From contig JAMWET010005050.1 in NCBI GenBank assembly GCA_024036415.1, positions 1 to 64,000 on the forward strand: DNA of 64,000 nucleotides, in the 5' to 3' direction. Shown one piece after another: positions 1-10,925 of this stretch. Below the pieces are notes generated by a model, which did not search any database, was not told the DNA's origin, and saw only the letters and a program-made list of their open reading frames with translations. This stretch comes from Prochilodus magdalenae (taxonomy: Eukaryota > Chordata > Actinopteri > Characiformes > Prochilodontidae). The translations under genes and the position numbers were made by a program. Within the stretch, counting starts at the first letter, position 1. The number at the start of each line of letters is the position of its first letter.

Positions 1-21
1 CCTCTCGGTCCAGGAGAGAAG

Positions 22-1729
22 ATGGGGGAAAGATCTACCTGGTGGTTCCTGGTTCCTCCTATGATGGATGGTGCTGGGCAGCCCCTCAAGGAAACCATGA
101 CCATTCTGCCAAAGGCAAGGATGAACCTGACCCCAGCCACGATGGAGCAGAGGAGCTGTGCCTCAGACTCTCCCCCCACAATGCAGACTTCGCCTTCTCC
201 CTCTACAAGAAGCTGACCACCCACCCTGAAGCCCAAGGCAAGAACATCTTCTCTCCACTGAGCATCTCCATGGCTCTGTCCATGATGGCCCTGGGAGCCA
301 AAGGTGAAACCCACTCCCAGATCTTCAGCACCCTGGGCTACAGTGACCTCACTCCTGATCAGGTCAACGAAGGGTATAAGCACCTCCTCCACGTGCTGGG
401 TCACAGCCAGGACGCCATGCTGCTGGAGGCAGGAAGTGCGGTAGCAGTCCGAGAAGGCTTTAAGCCTGTAGACAAGTTCCTGAAGGATGCTCAGCACTTC
501 TACCAAGGAGAGGCCTTCAGTGTGGACTTCTCCAAACCTGAGGTCGCTGAGCAAGAGCTCAACAAGTACATCGCCAAGAAGACCAAAGATATGATCCCTG
601 ACATGGTGAAGGGCCTGGACCAGGACACGGTGATGATGCTCATCAACTACATCTATTTCAAAGGTACAGTAGAACCTAAACGCTCCACCAGACGTGGACA
701 TGTCCCTCACCTCCATCATGTTCTATGCAGTAACACGCTTTGGACTCTCTCCTCTAAGGTAAATGGAAAAACCCATTCGACATAAAGAACACCAGAAAAG
801 CCGACTTCCATGTAGACCAGAAGACCACGGTGACTGTGGACATGATGATGGAGACAGACTTCTATGAATTTTACTGGGACTGGGATAATCACACTCAGAT
901 CGTCAAGCTTCCTTACACTGGAAACACGTCCATGATGATCGTTCTACCTGAGAAGGGAAGAATGCAGGAGCTGGAGAGGAACATCAACAACGATCAGCTC
1001 AAGTACTGGCATGGCAAGTTACAGGAAAAGTCAGTACCCAACCTTTTAATATTAGCTAGAACCGTGGTTCCTAAACGTTTAACACTCCCTTCAGACATTT
1101 CACCACCTGCTGTGTCCCCTTTCATCTCGTTTCTAAATTTTAATCATGGTTTTGTGATAAAGTAAACATCCCCCTGTTTTTCTACGCAGCAATGTAGATC
1201 TCTTCCTGCCCAAGTTCTCCATCTCTGCCTCCTCTTCCCTTGGGGACACTCTGAAGGAAATGGGAATAGCCAGTGCGTTCTCGGACAGTGCAGACTTCTC
1301 CGGGATCAGTGAGGAGACCAGAGTGAAGGTTTCCGAGGTAGTAGAATCTACAGATGTTCATAATGGCTCCAACATTTCATAAACTGCTTATAGGCATTCC
1401 CAGTCTCAGACTTGGTGGAGGTACAGTGCACGTGTGGCATGAACCATAGATCTAGAACCACAGCTCTAGAACAGATCTAGAGATGAACTACAGATTGAGA
1501 GATGAACCTTCACCTTACACGTGTTTGACTTCCCCTGCAGGTCGTCCATCAGGCCGTCCTCAAAGTGGATGAGAAGGGGACTGAAGCAGCTGCTGCCACC
1601 ACCGTAAGATGGGTACCTGCTTCAGGCCCACCTACCGTGAAAGTGGACAGACCCTTCCTGGTCTTCATTGTGGAGGACAGCACCAAGAGCATCCTCTTCA
1701 TGGGGAAGATAACCAACCCCACCGCCTAG
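22..1729 (+). pseudogene. serpina1: serpina1-like copy 1, signal-peptide region disrupted
   Basis: First of four tandem alpha-1-antitrypsin-like serpins. Coding exons match the other copies: about 22-663, 759-1029, 1190-1337 and 1541-1729 (stop TAG), with GT-AG introns. The ATG at 22 aligns with the start codon of the intact copies. From there to the conserved Ala-Pro-Gln mature start is 56 nt instead of 57. Several single-base gains and losses scramble the signal peptide and put ATG 22 out of frame with the serpin body. The body frame has no ATG until inside the exon. An in-frame codon is also lost, leaving one Phe instead of two in the Asn-Ile-Phe-Phe-Ser-Pro strand motif. The rest, including the reactive-centre exon, is intact and nearly identical to the other copies. 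It could be a recent pseudogene or an assembly error near the window edge. The promoter lies outside the window. Confidence 0.8.
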
Positions 1730-2009
1730 TGGCAGCCGACTCCCACCCTCACCAGCAGACCTAGATGCGGTGCAGCTGAACACTTTCAGATCAGTCCAAA
1801 GCCGTGTTGACTGGATGAAGCTAACAGCAGCTGGGTTAAATGCTTGGAGTCCACATATTAAATGAAGGGGGCCGCTGGAGAAGAAGCCCCCTGTGTTTAG
1901 ATCTATGCTTCACCATCATGTAGGAGCTAAACTCATGTACACATATGGTTCAGCTCTACGGTAAACGGGCACTGTTCGGTTTCTCCTCCCACTCTCTCCA
2001 ATATGTGGA

Positions 2010-2015
2010 AATAAA
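2010..2015 (+). promoter_or_regulatory. poly(A) signal of copy 1
   Basis: AATAAA lies about 280 bp after the stop codon, in a 3' UTR shared by all four copies. Confidence 0.8.
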
Positions 2016-2029
2016 ATCTGCTTCTTCAA

Positions 2030-2230
2030 GGAACCTGAACATCGTTAGTGTTTTTATCAGACTAACAGAATTAGACCCGGTGTGAACAGAATAACCAGAC
2101 TGCGGGTGACTCTACATCTTCACCAGGAAATGACATCAGTTAGTCACAACAGCTCAGGTCCAGCAGAACACGTGCTCAGTCGTTACGCTGGTACAGCAAA
2201 GAACTCACTCAGGCATTGACTGAGTCAAGG
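2030..2230 (+). other. conserved 3' flank of serpin copies 1-3
   Basis: About 200 bp of non-coding sequence follow the poly(A) site. It is repeated nearly unchanged after copy 2 (about 7820-8035) and copy 3 (about 18970-19165). Copy 4 lacks it: homology stops near 27515 and the GAGTC array begins at once. This block therefore belongs to the ancestral duplication unit. Confidence 0.75.
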
Positions 2231-2604
2231 AGAGTCTGAGGTGTAAATCTGAGATCAGTCAAGTAACACCTCTGCTGCGAGTCTTTACTCTCTGAGGTTT
2301 GAGTCTGAGTCGATTCTCTGAAGTCAAATCGCTGAGGTTGAATTCATGTTTCGTCTCTGTGATTGAGTTCAAGTTGAGTCTTTGAGGTGTAGATCTGACT
2401 CAAGTCTCTAAAGCATGAGTCTGAGTTGAATCCATGACCTGAGAGTCTAAGTTGAGTCCCTGAGGTGTAAGTCCGAGTTGAGTCTCTGAAGTGAGAGTCT
2501 GAGTCTAGTCTCTGAGACTGAGTTAGAGTCAGGTCTCTGAGGTGTGAATCTGAGTCGAGTCTGAGCCTAGTCTCCGAAGTGAGAGTCTGAGTTTAGTCTT
2601 TAAG
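2231..2604. repeat. GAGTC minisatellite, degenerate, spacer 1 part a
   Basis: Degenerate tandem units of about 26 bp are built from GAGTCTGAGT, GAGTCTCTGA and GGTGT blocks. This is the first segment of the minisatellite that fills every spacer between the serpin genes. Confidence 0.8.
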
Positions 2605-3104
2605 ATTGTGTTACAAAGCCAAGAATGGACCAGCGCCTCCCTGCCTTTATGGCCGCCATCCCTGAAGACACATTAAAGACAACTGTCCAGACTCTTCTCT
2701 GTCCTGGCTCCCAGTTGGTGGAATGAACTCCCACTGGCTGTCCGAACAGCGGAGTCGCTCGCGGTCTTCAAACGCAGACTGAAGACCCGCCTCTGTGTAA
2801 CACTCTTCAGTGAGTGAGCTCTAGTTGGTGTGCAGGTTGTGTGTATGTACTAGTGTTGAACTTATAATGACCTTTTCTTCTCTATAGGTATGAGCGCTGG
2901 GCTGGGTTGCCAGGTAGAGCACTTCTGCTTTATATATGTCTGTGTATTGATCTCCCTGGGTATCAGCACTGGCCCTTGTTCGGGTAGTGTCTGAGCTCAT
3001 GGTGAGTTCTAGACTCTAAGCTTCCTGTACCAGCTAGAATATTATCCAACGGAGCACTGAGCACGGCTGTAAGTCCCTCTGGATAAGAGCGTCTGCAAAA
3101 TGCC
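2605..3104 (+). mobile_element. LINE 3' end fossil (L2-like tail) in spacer 1
   Basis: This roughly 500-bp insert interrupts the GAGTC array. Bases 2693-2817 translate to a C-terminal reverse-transcriptase-like tail containing WWNELPLAVRTAESLAVFK, followed by a stop. Fish non-LTR elements typically end their ORF this way. The element ends in GGATAAGAGCGTCTGC and AAAATGCC, the tail shared by many fish LINEs and SINEs. A near-identical copy sits at 8905-9404 in the next spacer, so the insertion predates duplication of the unit. The exact LINE clade is an inference. Confidence 0.7.
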
Positions 3105-5052
3105 CCAGATGTCTGAATCTAGTCTCTGATGTGTGAGTCTGAGTCAAGTCGTTGAGGTGTGAATTTGAGGCGAGTCTCAGGTTGAGTCTAAGTTGAGTCT
3201 CTGAGGAGTAAGTTGAGTCTCTGAGGAGTAAGTCGAGTCTCTGATGTGTTAGTCTGAGTCGAGTCTCTGAGGTGTGAACTTACCATCAGGCACACAGACA
3301 CACCTCCAGGTGTCCTTAGACTGCAGCTATTTCAGAAACAGGCAGTGATTATGTTTATTTATGTGAGTCTGGGTGGAGTCTCGATTCTCTGAGGTGTGAG
3401 TCTGGGTGTATTCTTGAGTCTGTGATGTATGCGTCTGAGTGGATTCTTGACTCTCTGAGGTATGAGTCTGCGTGGAGTCTTGGTTCTCTAAGTTAGGATT
3501 CTAAGTGGAGCATTGAGTTTGTGAGACTGTGGAGTCTTAACTCTATAAGTTGTGATTCTGATTGGTGTCTTAAGTCTGTGAGGTTCGAGTCTGAGTGGAG
3601 TCCTGACTCTCTGAGGTGTGAGTCTGAATGGAGTCTTGAGTCTCTGAAGTGTGAATCTGGGTGGAGCCTCAAGTCTCTGAGGTGTGAATCTGGGTGGAGT
3701 CTCGAGTCTCTGAGGTGTGAGTCTGGGTGGAGTCTTGACTCTCTGAGGTGTGAGTCTGGGTGCAGTCTTGAGTCTCTGAGGTGTGAGTCTGGGTGAAGTC
3801 TTGAGTCTCTGAGGTGTGAGTCTGGGTGGAGTCTTGAGTCTCTGAGGTGTGAGACTGGGTGGAGTCTTCAGTCTCTAAGGTGTGAGTCTGCGTGGAGTCT
3901 TGAGTCTGAGTGGAGTCTTAATTCTGTAATGTGTGAGTCTGGGTGGAGTCTTGAGTCTCTGAGGTATGAGTCTGCGTGGAGTCTTGGTTCTCTAAGTTAG
4001 GATTCTAAGTGGAGCATTGAGTTTGTGAGACTGTGGAGTCTTAACTCTATAAGTTGTGATTCTGATTGGTGTCTTAAGTCTGTGAGGTTCGAGTCTGAGT
4101 GGAGTCCTGACTCTCTGAGGTGTGAGTCTGAATGGAGTCTTGAGTCTCTGAAGTGTGAATCTGGGTGGAGCCTCAAGTCTCTGAGGTGTGAATCTGGGTG
4201 GAGTCTCGAGTCTCTGAGGTGTGAGTCTGGGTGGAGTCTTGACTCTCTGAGGTGTGAGTCTGGGTGCAGTCTTGAGTCTCTGAACTTGTGATTCTGGGTG
4301 AAGTCTTGAGTCTCAGGTGTCCTTAGACTGCAGTCTGAGGGGGGACTCAGAAAACAGGCAGTGTGTGATTTATGGATTCTGAGTGGTGTCTTGAGTCTGT
4401 GAGGTGTGAGTCTGGGTCGAGTCTTGACTCGCTGAGGTCTGAGTGGAGACTTCAGACTCTGAAACATGAGTCTGGGTGGAGTCTCGAGTCTCTGAGGTGT
4501 GAGTCTGGGTGGAGTCTCGAGTCTCTGAGGTTTGAGTCTGGGTGGAGTCAAGTTTCTGGAGAGTCATTCTGAGTGAAGCCTTGAGTCTGTGATGTATGTG
4601 TCTGAGTGGAGTCTTGATTCTCTAAGTTGTGATTCTGAGTGGAGTCTTGAGTCTGAGGTATAAGTCTGACTTGAGTCTCTGACGTTTGAGACTGGGTGGG
4701 GTCTTGAGTCTGAGGTGAGAGTATGGGTGGAGTCTTAGTCTCTGAGGTGTGAGTCTGGGTGGAGTCTCGAGTCTGTGAGGTGTGAGTCTGGGTGGAGTCT
4801 CGAGTCTCTGAGACAAGTCTGGGTGGAGTCTTGAGTCTGTGAGGTGTGAGTCTGGGTGGAGTCTCGAGTCTGTGACGTTTGAGACTGGGTGGAGTCTTGA
4901 GTCTGTGAGGTGTGAGTCTGGGTGGAGTCTTGAGTCTGAGTGGAGTCTTAATTCTGTAATGTGTGAGTCTGGGTGGAGTCTTGAGTCTCTGAGGTGTGAG
5001 ACTGGGTGGAGTCTTGAGTCTGTGAGGTGTGAGTCTGGGTGGAGTCTCGAGA
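3105..5052. repeat. GAGTC minisatellite, 33-bp units, spacer 1 part b
   Basis: Tandem 33-bp units have key blocks GAGTCTGGGTG, GAGTCTTGAG and TCTCTGAGGTGT. The 33-bp form is the 26-bp unit plus seven bases (TTGAGTC). Because 33 is a multiple of three, long stop-free frames appear on both strands, reading as Ser-Leu-Arg-Cys-Glu-Ser repeats on + and Asp-Ser-Thr-Gln-Thr-His repeats on -. They show no start context, splice structure or homology. A non-repeat block with a run of ACACAGACACAC lies at about 3275-3362 and recurs at 9555-9642 and 21868-21952. Confidence 0.9.
3481..4290. repeat. 504-bp higher-order duplication inside the array
   Basis: The stretch starting at 3481 (GGTTCTCTAAGTTAGGATTC) is repeated at 3985 with almost no change for about 280 bp. 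The same pair recurs at about 9729 and 10215 in spacer 2, 486 bp apart. This is a higher-order repeat layered over the 33-bp unit. Confidence 0.75.
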
Positions 5053-5530
5053 TGTAGACTGTGCTGTTTGAAGGTGGTGGAGTTCTGACTGAACATTGCT
5101 GCAGGGGTTTCATTAACACCCAGAGAGACGTCATAACCTGACCCACCTCCTGTCTGTATCTCATAGATATCCAGGGAATGCTGTGTCTCCAGCATCTTAA
5201 AGGAACCGTGTTCACTGGTACTAGATAACAGAGCTAGGAGAAGAGCACACAGCTTTAAGGAACTCTGGAACTGATCTCCTTTGTGTCCAGTATGTCTGAT
5301 CACTGGATCTATCACAGAGCTGATCAGAAGTGAGGGGGGCTACTGAAGACCCTAACACTGAGAGTCGCTGTGTCGCCACTTTTGTCCGGTTCTGTGTGCA
5401 GATACTGGATGTTACATCACCGTATGAAGTCCATGAGTGAACTGTGGTGTTGGCTTTACCGTAAGTGGGTGGGGGGTTTGGGGGGTGGGGTGAGAACTGG
5501 TTAATATTTAAAGGAGTTGATTCCATCAGG
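5053..5530 (+). promoter_or_regulatory. upstream regulatory block of serpin copy 2
   Basis: This non-repetitive block is conserved before copies 2, 3 (10390-10925) and 4 (24661-25220), between the GAGTC array and the first exon. The copy 2 version lacks about 73 bp (junction near 5130) that in copies 3 and 4 carries a second HNF1-like site and a TACGTCA element. Its position and conservation point to promoter function, but no experimental evidence is visible. Confidence 0.6.
5499..5513 (+). promoter_or_regulatory. HNF1-like / TATA-like element, copy 2
   Basis: GGTTAATATTTAAAG closely fits the HNF1 consensus GTTAATNATTAAC and its second half also resembles a TATA box. It lies about 30-55 bp before the presumed first exon. 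Mammalian alpha-1-antitrypsin liver promoters also depend on a proximal HNF1 site containing GGTTAATATT. Confidence 0.6.
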
Positions 5531-5568
5531 TTCTCACTCCAGCCTGTGTCCTGCTGAGAGCCCTGCAT
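5531..5568 (+). other. non-coding exon 1 of copy 2 (3' end defined)
   Basis: A conserved short segment ends in CCCTGCAT followed by the donor GTAAGT at 5569. The likely acceptor is TTCATTTCAG ending at 5649, or alternatively the CAG at 5767 just before the ATG. The 5' boundary is a guess from the distance to the promoter motif. Confidence 0.5.
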
Positions 5569-5775
5569 GTAAGTAGCACTATTTCACTCCCACTAAAATA
5601 CATTCCATTACAGGTACAGATACTTCAACACAGCTGTGCTTCATTTCAGCTCCTGTCGTTTATTAAAAGAGTGTTCAGGTGTGTACTAGAGAGAGACAAG
5701 AAACCAAAACACAGCACAATCCGTAACATTGCTCAGATACTGAACACCAGCGTTCCTCTCGGTCCAGGAGATAAG

Positions 5776-7522
5776 ATGTGGGGAAAGATCTGCTGGTGGT
5801 TCCTGGGTTCCCTCCTACTGATGGTGGTCTGGGCAGCCCCTCAAGGAAACCATGACCATTCTGCCAAAGGCAAGGATGAACCTGACCCCAGCCACGATGG
5901 AGCAGAGGAGCTGTGCCTCAGACTCTCCCCCCACAATGCAGACTTCGCCTTCTCCCTCTACAAGAAGCTGACCACCCACCCTGAAGCCCAAGGCAAGAAC
6001 ATCTTCTTCTCTCCACTGAGCATCTCCATGGCTCTGTCCATGATGGCCCTGGGAGCCAAAGGTGAAACCCACTCCCAGATCTTCAGCACCCTGGGCTACA
6101 GTGACCTCACCTCCGATCAGGTCAACGAAGGGTATAAGCACCTCCTCCACGTGCTGGGTCACAGCCAGGACGCCATGCTGCTGGAGGCAGGAAGTGCGGT
6201 AGCAGTCCGAGAAGGCTTTAAGCCTGTAGACAAGTTCCTGAAGGATGCTCAGCACTTCTACCAAGGAGAGGCCTTCAGTGTGGACTTCTCCAAACCTGAG
6301 GTCGCTGAGCAAGAGCTCAACAAGTACATCGCCAAGAAGACCAAAGATATGATCCCTGACATGGTGAAGGGCCTGGACCAGGACACGGTGATGATGCTCA
6401 TCAACTACATCTATTTCAAAGGTACAGTAGAACCTAAACGCTCCACCAGACGTGGACATGTTCCTCACCTCCATCATGTTCTATGCAGTAACACGCTTTG
6501 AACTCTCTCCTCTAAGGTAAATGGAAAAACCCATTCGACATAAAGAACACCAGAAAAGCCGACTTCCATGTAGACCAGAAGACCACGGTGACTGTGGACA
6601 TGATGATGGAGACAGACTTCTATGAATTTTACTGGGACTGGGATAATCACACTCAGATCGTCAAGCTTCCTTACACTGGAAACACGTCCATGATGATCGT
6701 TCTACCTGAGAAGGGAAGAATGCAGGAGCTGGAGAGGAACATCAACAACGATCAGCTCAAGTACTGGCATGGCAAGTTACAGGAAAAGTCAGTACCCAGC
6801 CTTTTAATATTAGCTAGAACCGTGGTTCCTAAACGTTTAACACTCCCTTCAGACATTTCACCACCTGCTGTGTCCCCTTTCATCTCGTTTCTAAATTTTA
6901 ATGTGTCAGTTCTTCTGTTCAGTTGCTGTGAAATTATGGTTTTGTGATAAAGTAAACATCCCCCTGTTTTTCTACGCAGCAATATAGATCTCTTCCTGCC
7001 CAAGTTCTCCATCTCTGCCTCCTCTTCCCTTGGGGACACTCTGAAGGAAATGGGAATAGCCAGTGCGTTCTCGGACAGTGCAGACTTCTCCGGGATCAGT
7101 GAGGAGACCAGAGTGAAGGTTTCCAAGGTAGTAGAATCTACAGATGTTCATAATGGCTCCAACATTTCATAAACTGCTTATAGGCATTCCCAGTCTCAGA
7201 CTTGGTGGAGGTACAGTGCACATGTGGCATGAACCACAGATCTAGAACCACAGGTCTAGAACTACAGATCTAGAGGTGAATGACAGTTCGAGAGATGAAC
7301 CTTCACCTTACACGTGTTTGACTTCCCCTGCAGGTCGTCCATCAGGCCGTCCTCAAAGTGGATGAGAAGGGGACTGAAGCGGCTGCTGCCACCACCGTAA
7401 GATGGGTACCTGCTTCAGGCCCGCCTACCGTGAAAGTGGACAGACCCTTCCTGGTCTTCATTGTGGAGGACAGCACCAAGAGCATCCTCTTCATGGGGAA
7501 GATAACCAACCCCACCGCCTAG
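5776..7522 (+). CDS. serpina1: alpha-1-antitrypsin-like serpin, copy 2
   Basis: Secreted clade-A serpin, predicted to inhibit serine proteases in plasma. Exons are 5776-6421, 6517-6787, 6980-7127 and 7334-7522, all GT-AG, totalling 1254 nt and 417 aa, the usual serpin length. Residues 1-19/20 form a signal peptide (MWGKICWWFLGSLLLMVVWA). The Phe-Phe-Ser-Pro-Leu-Ser-Ile core motif, two N-glycosylation sequons (N259-H-T, N271-T-S), hinge G368-TEAAAATT and C-terminal FMGKITNPTA follow. Gapless alignment of the reactive loop to human alpha-1-antitrypsin puts A382-S383 at P1-P1' where human has Met-Ser, so elastase-like targets are an inference. Copy 2 has Thr-Ser-Asp where the others have Thr-Pro-Asp, and exon 4 ends in Lys rather than Glu. 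Orthology to serpina1 rather than another clade-A member is likely but not proven. Confidence 0.95.
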
Positions 7523-7801
7523 CGGCAGCCGACTCCCACCCTCACCAGCAGACCTAGATGCGGTGCAGCTGAACACTTTCAGATCAGTCCAAAGCCGTGT
7601 TGACTGGATGAAGCTAACAGCAGCTGGGTTAAATGCTTGGAGTCCACATATTAAATGAGGGGGCCGCTGGAGAAGAAGCCCCCTGTGTTTAGATCTATGC
7701 TTCACCATCATGTAGGAGCTAAACTCATGTACACATATGGTTCAGCTCTACGGTAAACGGGCACTGTTCGGTTTCTCCTCCCACTCTCTCCAATATGTGG
7801 A

Positions 7802-7807
7802 AATAAA
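7802..7807 (+). promoter_or_regulatory. poly(A) signal of copy 2
   Basis: AATAAA lies in the conserved 3' UTR, 280 bp after the stop. Confidence 0.8.
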
Positions 7808-8029
7808 ATCTGCTTCTTCAAGGAACCTGAACATCGTTAGTGTTTTTATCAGACTAATAGAATTAGACCCGGTGTGAACAGAAATAACCAGACTGTGGGT
7901 GACTCTACATCTTCACCAGGAAATGACATCAGTTAGTCACAACAGCTCAGGTCCAGCAGAACACGTGCTCAGTCGTTACGCTGGTACAGCAAAGAACTCA
8001 CTCAGGCATTGACTGAGTCAAGGAGAGTC

Positions 8030-8904
8030 TGAGGTGTCGCTTGAGTTCAAGTTGAGTCTCTGAGGTTTAGATCTGACTCAAGTCTCTAAACCATGAGTCT
8101 GAGTCGAATCCATGACCTGAGAGTCTCAGTTGAGTCTCTGATGTGTGAGTCTGAGTTGAGTCTGATGTGTGAGTCTGAGTTGAGTCTGATGTGTGAGTCT
8201 GAGTCGAGTCCCTGAAGTGTGAGTCCGAGTTGAGTCTCTGAGGTGTCAGTCCGAGTTGAGTCTCTGAGGTAAGAGTCTGAGTCAAGTTTTTTAGACTGAG
8301 TTCAAGTTGAGTCTCTGAAGTGTGAGTCTGAGTCTAGTCTCTGAGGTGTGAGTCTGAGTCGAGCATCTGACATGTGAATCTGAGTTGAGTCTATAAGGTG
8401 ATAGCCTGAGTCAAGTCTTTAAGACTGAGTTAGAGTAGAGTCTCCGAGGTGTGAGTCTGAGTTGAGTCTCTGAGGTGAGAGCCAGAGTCTAAGCTCTGAG
8501 ATTGAGTTAGAGTAGAGTCTCTGAGGTGTGAGTCTGAGTCGAGTCTGAGTCTAGTCTCTGACATGTGAGTCTGAGTTGAATCTCTGAGGTCGAGAATCTC
8601 AGTTGAGTATCTGAAAATGAGTCTAAGTCGGGTCTCTGCTATGTGAGTCTGAGTTGAGTCTCAGGTTGAGTTCAAATCGAGTCTCCGAGGTTGAGTTCAA
8701 GTCAAGTCTCTGAGGTGTAAGCCTGAGTCAAGTCATTGGGGTGGGAGTTTGAGTCGAGTCTCTGACAAGTAAGTCTGAGCCTAGTCTCTGAGGTGAGAGT
8801 CTGAGTCTAGTCTCTGAGACTGAGTTAGAGTCAGGTCTCTGAGGTGTGAATCTGAGTCGAGTCTGAGCCTAGTCTCTGAAGTGAGAGTCTGAGTTTAGTC
8901 TTTA
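8030..8904. repeat. GAGTC minisatellite, spacer 2 part a
   Basis: About 26-bp degenerate units homologous to 2231-2604 but longer, so the array has changed length since duplication. Its last part (about 8780-8904) matches 2480-2604 almost exactly. Confidence 0.85.
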
Positions 8905-9404
8905 AGATTGTGTTACAAAGCCAAGAATGGACCAGCGCCTCCCTGCCTTTATGGCCGCCATCCCTGAAGACACATTAAAGACAACTGTCCAGACTCTTCT
9001 CTGTCCTGGCTCCCAGATGGTGGAATGAACTCCCACTGGCTGTCCGAACAGCGGAGTCTCTCGCGGTCTTCAAACGCAGACTGAAGACCCGCCTCTGTGT
9101 AACACTCTTCAGTGAGTGAGCTCTAGTGTAGGTGTAAGGTGTGTATGTACTAGTGTTGAACTTATAATGACCTTTTCTTCTCTATAGGTATGAGCGCTGG
9201 GCTGGGTTGCCAGGTAGTGCACTTTTGCTTTATATATGTCTGTGTATTGATCTCCCTGGGTATCAGCACTGGCCCTTGTTCGGGTAGTGTCTGAGCTCAT
9301 GGGGAGTTCTAGACTCTAAGCTTCCTGTACCAGCTAGAATATTATCCAACGGAGCACTGAGCACGGCTGTAAGTCCCTCTGGATAAGAGCGTCTGCAAAA
9401 TGCC
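8905..9404 (+). mobile_element. LINE 3' end fossil in spacer 2
   Basis: Near-identical copy of 2605-3104, with the same reverse-transcriptase-like C-terminal tail and the same GGATAAGAGC 3' tail. It was inherited through duplication of the gene-plus-spacer unit rather than by a second insertion, because the flanking array also matches. Confidence 0.7.
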
Positions 9405-10389
9405 CCAGATGTCTGAGTCTAGTCTCTGATGTGTGAGTCTGAGTCAAGTCGTTGAGGTGTGAATTTGAGGCGAGTCTCAGGTTGAGTCTAAGTTGAGTCT
9501 CTGAGGAGTAAGTCGAGTCTCTGATGTGTTAGTCTGAGTCGAGTCTCTGATGTGTGAACTTACCATCAGGCACACAGACACACCTCCAGGTGTCCTTAGA
9601 CTGCAGCTATTTCAGAAACAGGCAGTGATTATGTTTATTTATGTGAGTCTGGGTGGAGTCTCGAGTCTCTGAGGTGTGAGTCTGGGTGTATTCTTGATTC
9701 TCTGAGGTATGAGTCTGCGTGGAGTCTTGGTTCTCTAAGTTAGGATTCTAAGTGGAGCATTGAGTTTGTGAGACTGTGGAGTCTTAACTCTATAAGTTGT
9801 GATTCTGATTGGTGTCTTAAGTCTGTGAGGTTTGAGTCTGAGTGGAGTCCTGACTCTCTGAGGTGTGAGTCTGAATGGAGTCTCGAGTCTCTGAGGTGTG
9901 AATCTGGGTGGAGTCTCGAGTCTCTGAGGTGTGAGTCTGGGTGGAGTCTTGACTCTCTGAGGTGTGAGTCTGGGTGCAGTCTTGAGTCTCTGAAGTGTGA
10001 ATCTGGGTGGAGCCTCGAGTCTCTGAGGTGTGAATCTGGGTGGAGTCTCGAGTCTCTGAGGTGTGAGTCTGGGTGGAGTCTTGACTCTTTGAGGTGTGAG
10101 ACTGGATGGAGTCTTGAGTCTCTGAGGTGTGAGTCTGGGTGTATTCTTGAGTCTGTGATGTATGCGTCTGAGTGGATTCTTGACTCTCTGAGGTATGAGT
10201 CTGCGTGGAGTCTTGGTTCTCTAAGTTAGGATTCTAAGTGGAGCATTGAGTTTGTGAGACTGTGGAGTCTTAACTCTATAAGTTGTGATTCTGATTGGTG
10301 TCTTAAGTCTGTGAGGTTCGAGTCTGAGTGGAGTCTTAAGTCTGTGAAGTGTGAGTCTGAGTGGAGTCTTGAGTCTCTGAGGTGTGAGT
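9405..10389. repeat. GAGTC minisatellite, 33-bp units, spacer 2 part b
   Basis: Same unit as 3105-5052 but about half as long. It contains the higher-order duplicated block at 9729 and 10215 and the non-repeat block at 9555-9642. Long open frames here are repeat artefacts. Confidence 0.9.
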
Positions 10390-10925
10390 CTCTGAACATT
10401 GCTGCAGGGGTTTCATTAACACCCAGAGAGACGGTTAATGAACTACAGCCGTGTGATACGTCACCTGTAGGAGGACTGAGCTCCACTCTGTTACAGCTTA
10501 GACAGGACACAACCTGACCCAGCTCCTGTCTGTATCTCATAGGAGTCCAGGGAACGCTGTGTCTCCAGCATCTTAAAGGAACCGTGTTCACTGGTACTAG
10601 ATAACAGAGCTAGGAGAAGAGCACACAGCTTTAAGGAACTCTGGAACTGATCTCCTTTGTGTCCAGTTTGTCTGATCACTAGATCTATCACAGAGCTGAT
10701 CAGATGTGAGGGGGGCTACTGAAGACCCTAACACTGAGAGTCGCTGTGTCGCCACTTTTGTCCGGTTCTGTGTGCAGCTACTGGATGTTACATCACCGTA
10801 TGAAGTCCATGAGTGAACTGTGGTGTTGGCTTTACCGTAAGTGGGTGGGGGTTTGCGGGGGTGTTTGGGGGGCGGGGTGAGAACTGGTTAATATTTAAAG
10901 GAGTTGATTCCATCAGGTTCTCACT
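10390..10925 (+). promoter_or_regulatory. upstream regulatory block of serpin copy 3
   Basis: Homologous to 5053-5530 and 24661-25220. It retains the 73-bp module lost in copy 2: HNF1-like GGTTAATGAACTAC at 10433-10446 and CRE-like TACGTCA at 10457-10463. It also has the proximal HNF1/TATA-like GGTTAATATTTAAAG at 10886-10900. Its coding exons lie about 5.9 kb away. Confidence 0.6.

Noticed and set aside
3521..5215. Long Ser/Cys/Trp-rich (+) and Thr/Ser/Gln/His-rich (-) open frames in the GAGTC arrays, also at 9768-10229, 20321-21888 and 28576-32523
   Set aside because: The repeat period (33 bp, or 26 bp cycling at 78 bp) keeps frames free of stops on both strands. There are no splice sites, signal sequences or homology.
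5815..6477. 220-263 aa open frames antisense to serpin exon 2 in copies 2, 3 and 4
   Set aside because: These are mirror frames of a conserved coding exon. They span the exon-intron boundary with no own signals.
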